From Pseudomonadota bacterium (lineage in GTDB: Bacteria; Pseudomonadota; Alphaproteobacteria; Rhodobacterales; Rhodobacteraceae), in the NCBI GenBank assembly GCA_027623875.1, contig JAQBUS010000067.1:1-6582 (forward strand): a stretch of DNA of 6,582 nt, given 5' to 3'. Under the pieces are notes generated by a model. The model was not told the origin of the DNA and did no database searches. It saw nothing but the letters and a program-made list of their open reading frames with translations. How positions within the stretch are numbered: the first letter of the stretch is position 1; each line of letters starts with the position of its first letter. Position numbers and translations under genes: made by a program. This document shows, in pieces, positions 4,272-6,582 of this stretch.

Positions 4272-6582
4272 TTATCTCTGAATAGAGTTTACTGAAAAAT
4301 CACCTTGCTCCCTAGCCTCCATCGCTAGTGCTGCTGCAATACTAGCAGCTGCGGTAGTGAAATATGGAATCCCACCGTAGAGTGCTATCTTGCGTATATC
4401 ACGGCTGTCTTCTACAGCTTGTATTGTTTCTGTTGTGTTGAATACTAATGAAATTTGTTTATCTTTTATTTGGTCAACAATATTGGGCCTTCCCTCATAG
4501 ACTTTGTTTACAGTTTCGAGTTCTACCCCGTTTCGCATAAACCACTCAGAGGTTCCTCGCGTTCCAATAATAGAGTACCCTAACTTAACAAGTATAAGGA
4601 TGGCAGATAACATCGCGTCAGTTTTGTCTAAATCTTTAATTGATATAAATATTTTACCAGCATTACTTTTGGGAAGATCATTACCAGCTCCAATTTGTGC
4701 TTTCATAAAAGCTCTGTGAAAACTAAGATCAGTTCCCATCACTTCACCTGTAGATCGCATTTCTGGACCAAGAATTGTATCCACTCCAGGGAAACGCGCA
4801 AATGGTAAAACAGCCTCTTTTACAGCAAAAGTTTTGATTGCTGGGTCTACTAGTTCAAAGTCAGATAACTTACTTCCTGCCATTATCTGCGCCGCGATAG
4901 CCGCTATTGGTGAGCCTACTGCTTTAGCCACAAAGGGTACTGTACGAGAGGCTCTAGGGTTTACTTCAATTAGGTATATTTCCTTATCTTTTACTGCAAA
5001 CTGAACATTCATTAGCCCAATTACATTAAGAGATAGCGCCAGCATGGTGGTTTGTCTGCATAATTCCTCAATTGTGTCTTTAGAAAGAGAGTATGGAGGA
5101 AGTGAGCATGCGCTGTCACCAGAGTGGACCCCAGCTTCTTCTATATGCTCCATAACACCAGCAATGTGTACTTCAGTGCCATCAGATATGGCATCGATGT
5201 CAACTTCAATCGCACCGGATAGGTAGCTATCTAATAATACGGGGCTTTCGCCTGAAACGAGTACTGCCTCGGATATATACCTCTCAAGTTGCGTTGTATT
5301 CCGAACAATCTCCATTGCTCGCCCCCCTAAAACATAGGATGGGCGAATTACTAGAGGAAAACCAATTCTGGAAGCAATTTGTAAAGCTTCGTCTTTGTTG
5401 GAGGCTAGGCCATTGTGGGGCTGCTTAAGTTTTAGCTTATTTACTAATGTTTGGAAGCGCTCTCTATCTTCCGCTAAATCTATTGCATCTGGGCTGGTTC
5501 CAAGTATTGGTATACCTGCTTGTTCTAGTTCTCGAGCAAGTTTCAGTGGGGTTTGACCCCCAAACTGAACGATCACACCAAGCAGTGTCCCGCTGCTCAT
5601 CTCGACTCTTATTATTTCTAAAACGTGTTCAAGAGAAAGTGGCTCAAAATAAAGGCGGTCTGATGTGTCATAATCTGTAGAAACTGTTTCGGGGTTGCAG
5701 TTTATCATTATAGTTTCGTAGCCTTGTGCGCTGAGAGAATAGCAGGCATGGCAGCAACAGTAATCAAATTCGATACCTTGCCCTATCCTGTTTGGGCCGC
5801 CACCGAGAATTATAATTTTCTTCGAGCTTGATGGCCTTGCTTCACACTCCACTTCACCCATTATCGCTTTTTCATAGGTTGAATAAAGATAAGAAGTTTG
5901 CGCCTCAAATTCCGCTGCACAGGTATCTATGCGTTTGAAAACAGCAGTTACGCCGAAGTTATTTCTGATTGTCCTTATTTCGCTTTCTTTCTTGTTTAAA
6001 AGTAAGGCTAGACGGGCATCAGAAAATCCGGACATCTTAAGTGAACGCATTGTGTCTTCGTTTAAAATAAGTCCATTTTGTGTGATCTCATTTTCAACTT
6101 CTATGATTTCGCGAATTTGTTGTAGAAACCAGGGATCAAAGCTTGTTATCAAATTTATTTCTTCATTAGATAGACCATAACGCATTGCTTGGGCTATTAT
6201 CCTGATACGATCAGGTGTTTGCTCTGATAGCGCCTTAACGATCGCAGATTTTTCGGGTGCACCGGGAATGATTATTTCGTCTAATCCGGTTAAACCAGTT
6301 TCAAGAGATATTAATGCTTTTTGTAAAGATTCCTTGAAGCCCCTGCCGATTGCCATAGCTTCTCCCACAGACTTCATTGAAGTTGTGAGGTGTGGTTTTG
6401 ACCCAGGAAATTTTTCAAAAGCAAAGCGAGGAATTTTTGTTACAACATAATCTATTGAAGGTTCGAATGAAGCTGGGGTAACTTTTGTTATATCGTTGTC
6501 TAGTTCATCAAGCGTATAACCGACGGCCAGCTTTGCAGCTATTTTCGCAATAGGAAAGCCTGTTGCTTTTGAGGCGAGTGCT
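4272..6582 (-). CDS. carB: Carbamoyl-phosphate synthase large subunit, C-terminal ~770 residues (5' truncated by window)
   Basis: The minus-strand frame is open from the right edge to TAA 4272-4274, giving 769 full codons of a protein that is normally about 1,070-1,110 residues. The internal ATG at 6377 is not the start, because clear CarB sequence continues upstream of it (SKATGFPIAKIAAKLAVG, then PASFEPSIDYVVTKIPRF). In visible numbering, residues 1-68 finish the first synthetase half. About 69-215 form the oligomerisation domain. The second half begins near 258 with GGGPNRIGQGIEFDYCC (260-276), the ATP-grasp signature RPSYVLGGRAMEI (413-425), HSGDSACSLPP (486-496) and LIEVNPRASRTVPF (537-550). 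A C-terminal MGS-like allosteric domain from about 653 keeps GTRGTS (673-678), NKVYEGRPNI (692-701) and NTTE (715-718), matching the UMP-binding residues of E. coli CarB. With CarA it makes carbamoyl phosphate from glutamine, bicarbonate and two ATP for pyrimidines and arginine. No lesion is visible. Confidence 0.97.
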   Translation of the reverse strand, partial: ALASKATGFPIAKIAAKLAVGYTLDELDNDITKVTPASFEPSIDYVVTKIPRFAFEKFPGSKPHLTTSMKSVGEAMAIGRGFKESLQKALISLETGLTGLDEIIIPGAPEKSAIVKALSEQTPDRIRIIAQAMRYGLSNEEINLITSFDPWFLQQIREIIEVENEITQNGLILNEDTMRSLKMSGFSDARLALLLNKKESEIRTIRNNFGVTAVFKRIDTCAAEFEAQTSYLYSTYEKAIMGEVECEARPSSSKKIIILGGGPNRIGQGIEFDYCCCHACYSLSAQGYETIMINCNPETVSTDYDTSDRLYFEPLSLEHVLEIIRVEMSSGTLLGVIVQFGGQTPLKLARELEQAGIPILGTSPDAIDLAEDRERFQTLVNKLKLKQPHNGLASNKDEALQIASRIGFPLVIRPSYVLGGRAMEIVRNTTQLERYISEAVLVSGESPVLLDSYLSGAIEVDIDAISDGTEVHIAGVMEHIEEAGVHSGDSACSLPPYSLSKDTIEELCRQTTMLALSLNVIGLMNVQFAVKDKEIYLIEVNPRASRTVPFVAKAVGSPIAAIAAQIMAGSKLSDFELVDPAIKTFAVKEAVLPFARFPGVDTILGPEMRSTGEVMGTDLSFHRAFMKAQIGAGNDLPKSNAGKIFISIKDLDKTDAMLSAILILVKLGYSIIGTRGTSEWFMRNGVELETVNKVYEGRPNIVDQIKDKQISLVFNTTETIQAVEDSRDIRKIALYGGIPYFTTAAASIAAALAMEAREQGDFSVNSIQR

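Noticed and set aside
6375..6377. ATG at 6377 as the start of carB.
   Set aside because: The same frame continues to the window edge with clear CarB sequence upstream, so the gene is cut by the window, not started here.
4504..6450. Plus-strand ORFs of 60-83 codons within carB, and similar minus-strand ORFs at 2173-2415 and 2992-3249.
   Set aside because: They lie antisense to well-conserved genes, show no recognisable family and lack convincing ribosome-binding sites; they are reading-frame shadows.
1..6582. Mobile element, CRISPR array, tRNA/rRNA, riboswitch, or a novel defence or secretion system.
   Set aside because: No direct-repeat array, transposase, integrase, tRNA-like cloverleaf or unexplained gene cluster could be found; every substantial ORF has a recognised housekeeping family except the YbjN-domain protein, whose family is known but function is not.

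Overview
The window looks like chromosomal housekeeping DNA from an AT-rich alphaproteobacterium. A low-GC, probably marine, member of the Rhodobacterales/Roseobacter group is my best guess. Three things point there: the order coaBC-dut-ThiF/MoeB, with the MoeB-like protein carrying an N-terminal membrane block; the YbjN-proC-csaA cluster; and CarB and thymidine kinase sequences that read like AT-rich versions of rhodobacteral proteins. The placement rests on remembered family resemblance, not on a search.

Layout, left to right. (1) Bases 1-1725, plus strand: the 3' end of coaBC (coenzyme A synthesis), dut (dUTPase) and a membrane-anchored E1-like MoeB/ThiF/HesA protein. They are packed as one operon: dut starts directly after the coaBC stop, and moeB overlaps dut by 7 bases. 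(2) Bases 1726-1917: a 192-base gap with no gene, holding a weak promoter candidate. (3) Bases 1918-3608, plus strand: a second operon of a YbjN-domain protein (TTG start), proC (GTG start set by a clear Shine-Dalgarno) and a CsaA-family tRNA-binding protein overlapping proC by 8 bases. (4) Bases 3629-6582, minus strand, convergent with the second operon: the 3' two thirds of carB, which runs off the right edge, followed by a broken thymidine kinase gene, tdk.

Several genes meet in pyrimidine metabolism. CarB supplies carbamoyl phosphate for pyrimidine and arginine synthesis, Dut makes dUMP for the de novo thymidylate route, and Tdk would salvage thymidine. As written, tdk cannot give a working enzyme. 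A deletion, best explained as 13 bases, shifts the frame and removes the conserved Asp-Glu (catalytic) segment, while the rest of the gene is well preserved. The cell, or at least this assembled copy, would then depend on the Dut-dUMP route for dTTP.

I found no mobile element, CRISPR array, RNA gene or candidate new defence or secretion system. The observations most worth a second look are the tdk lesion and the membrane-fused MoeB-like protein.
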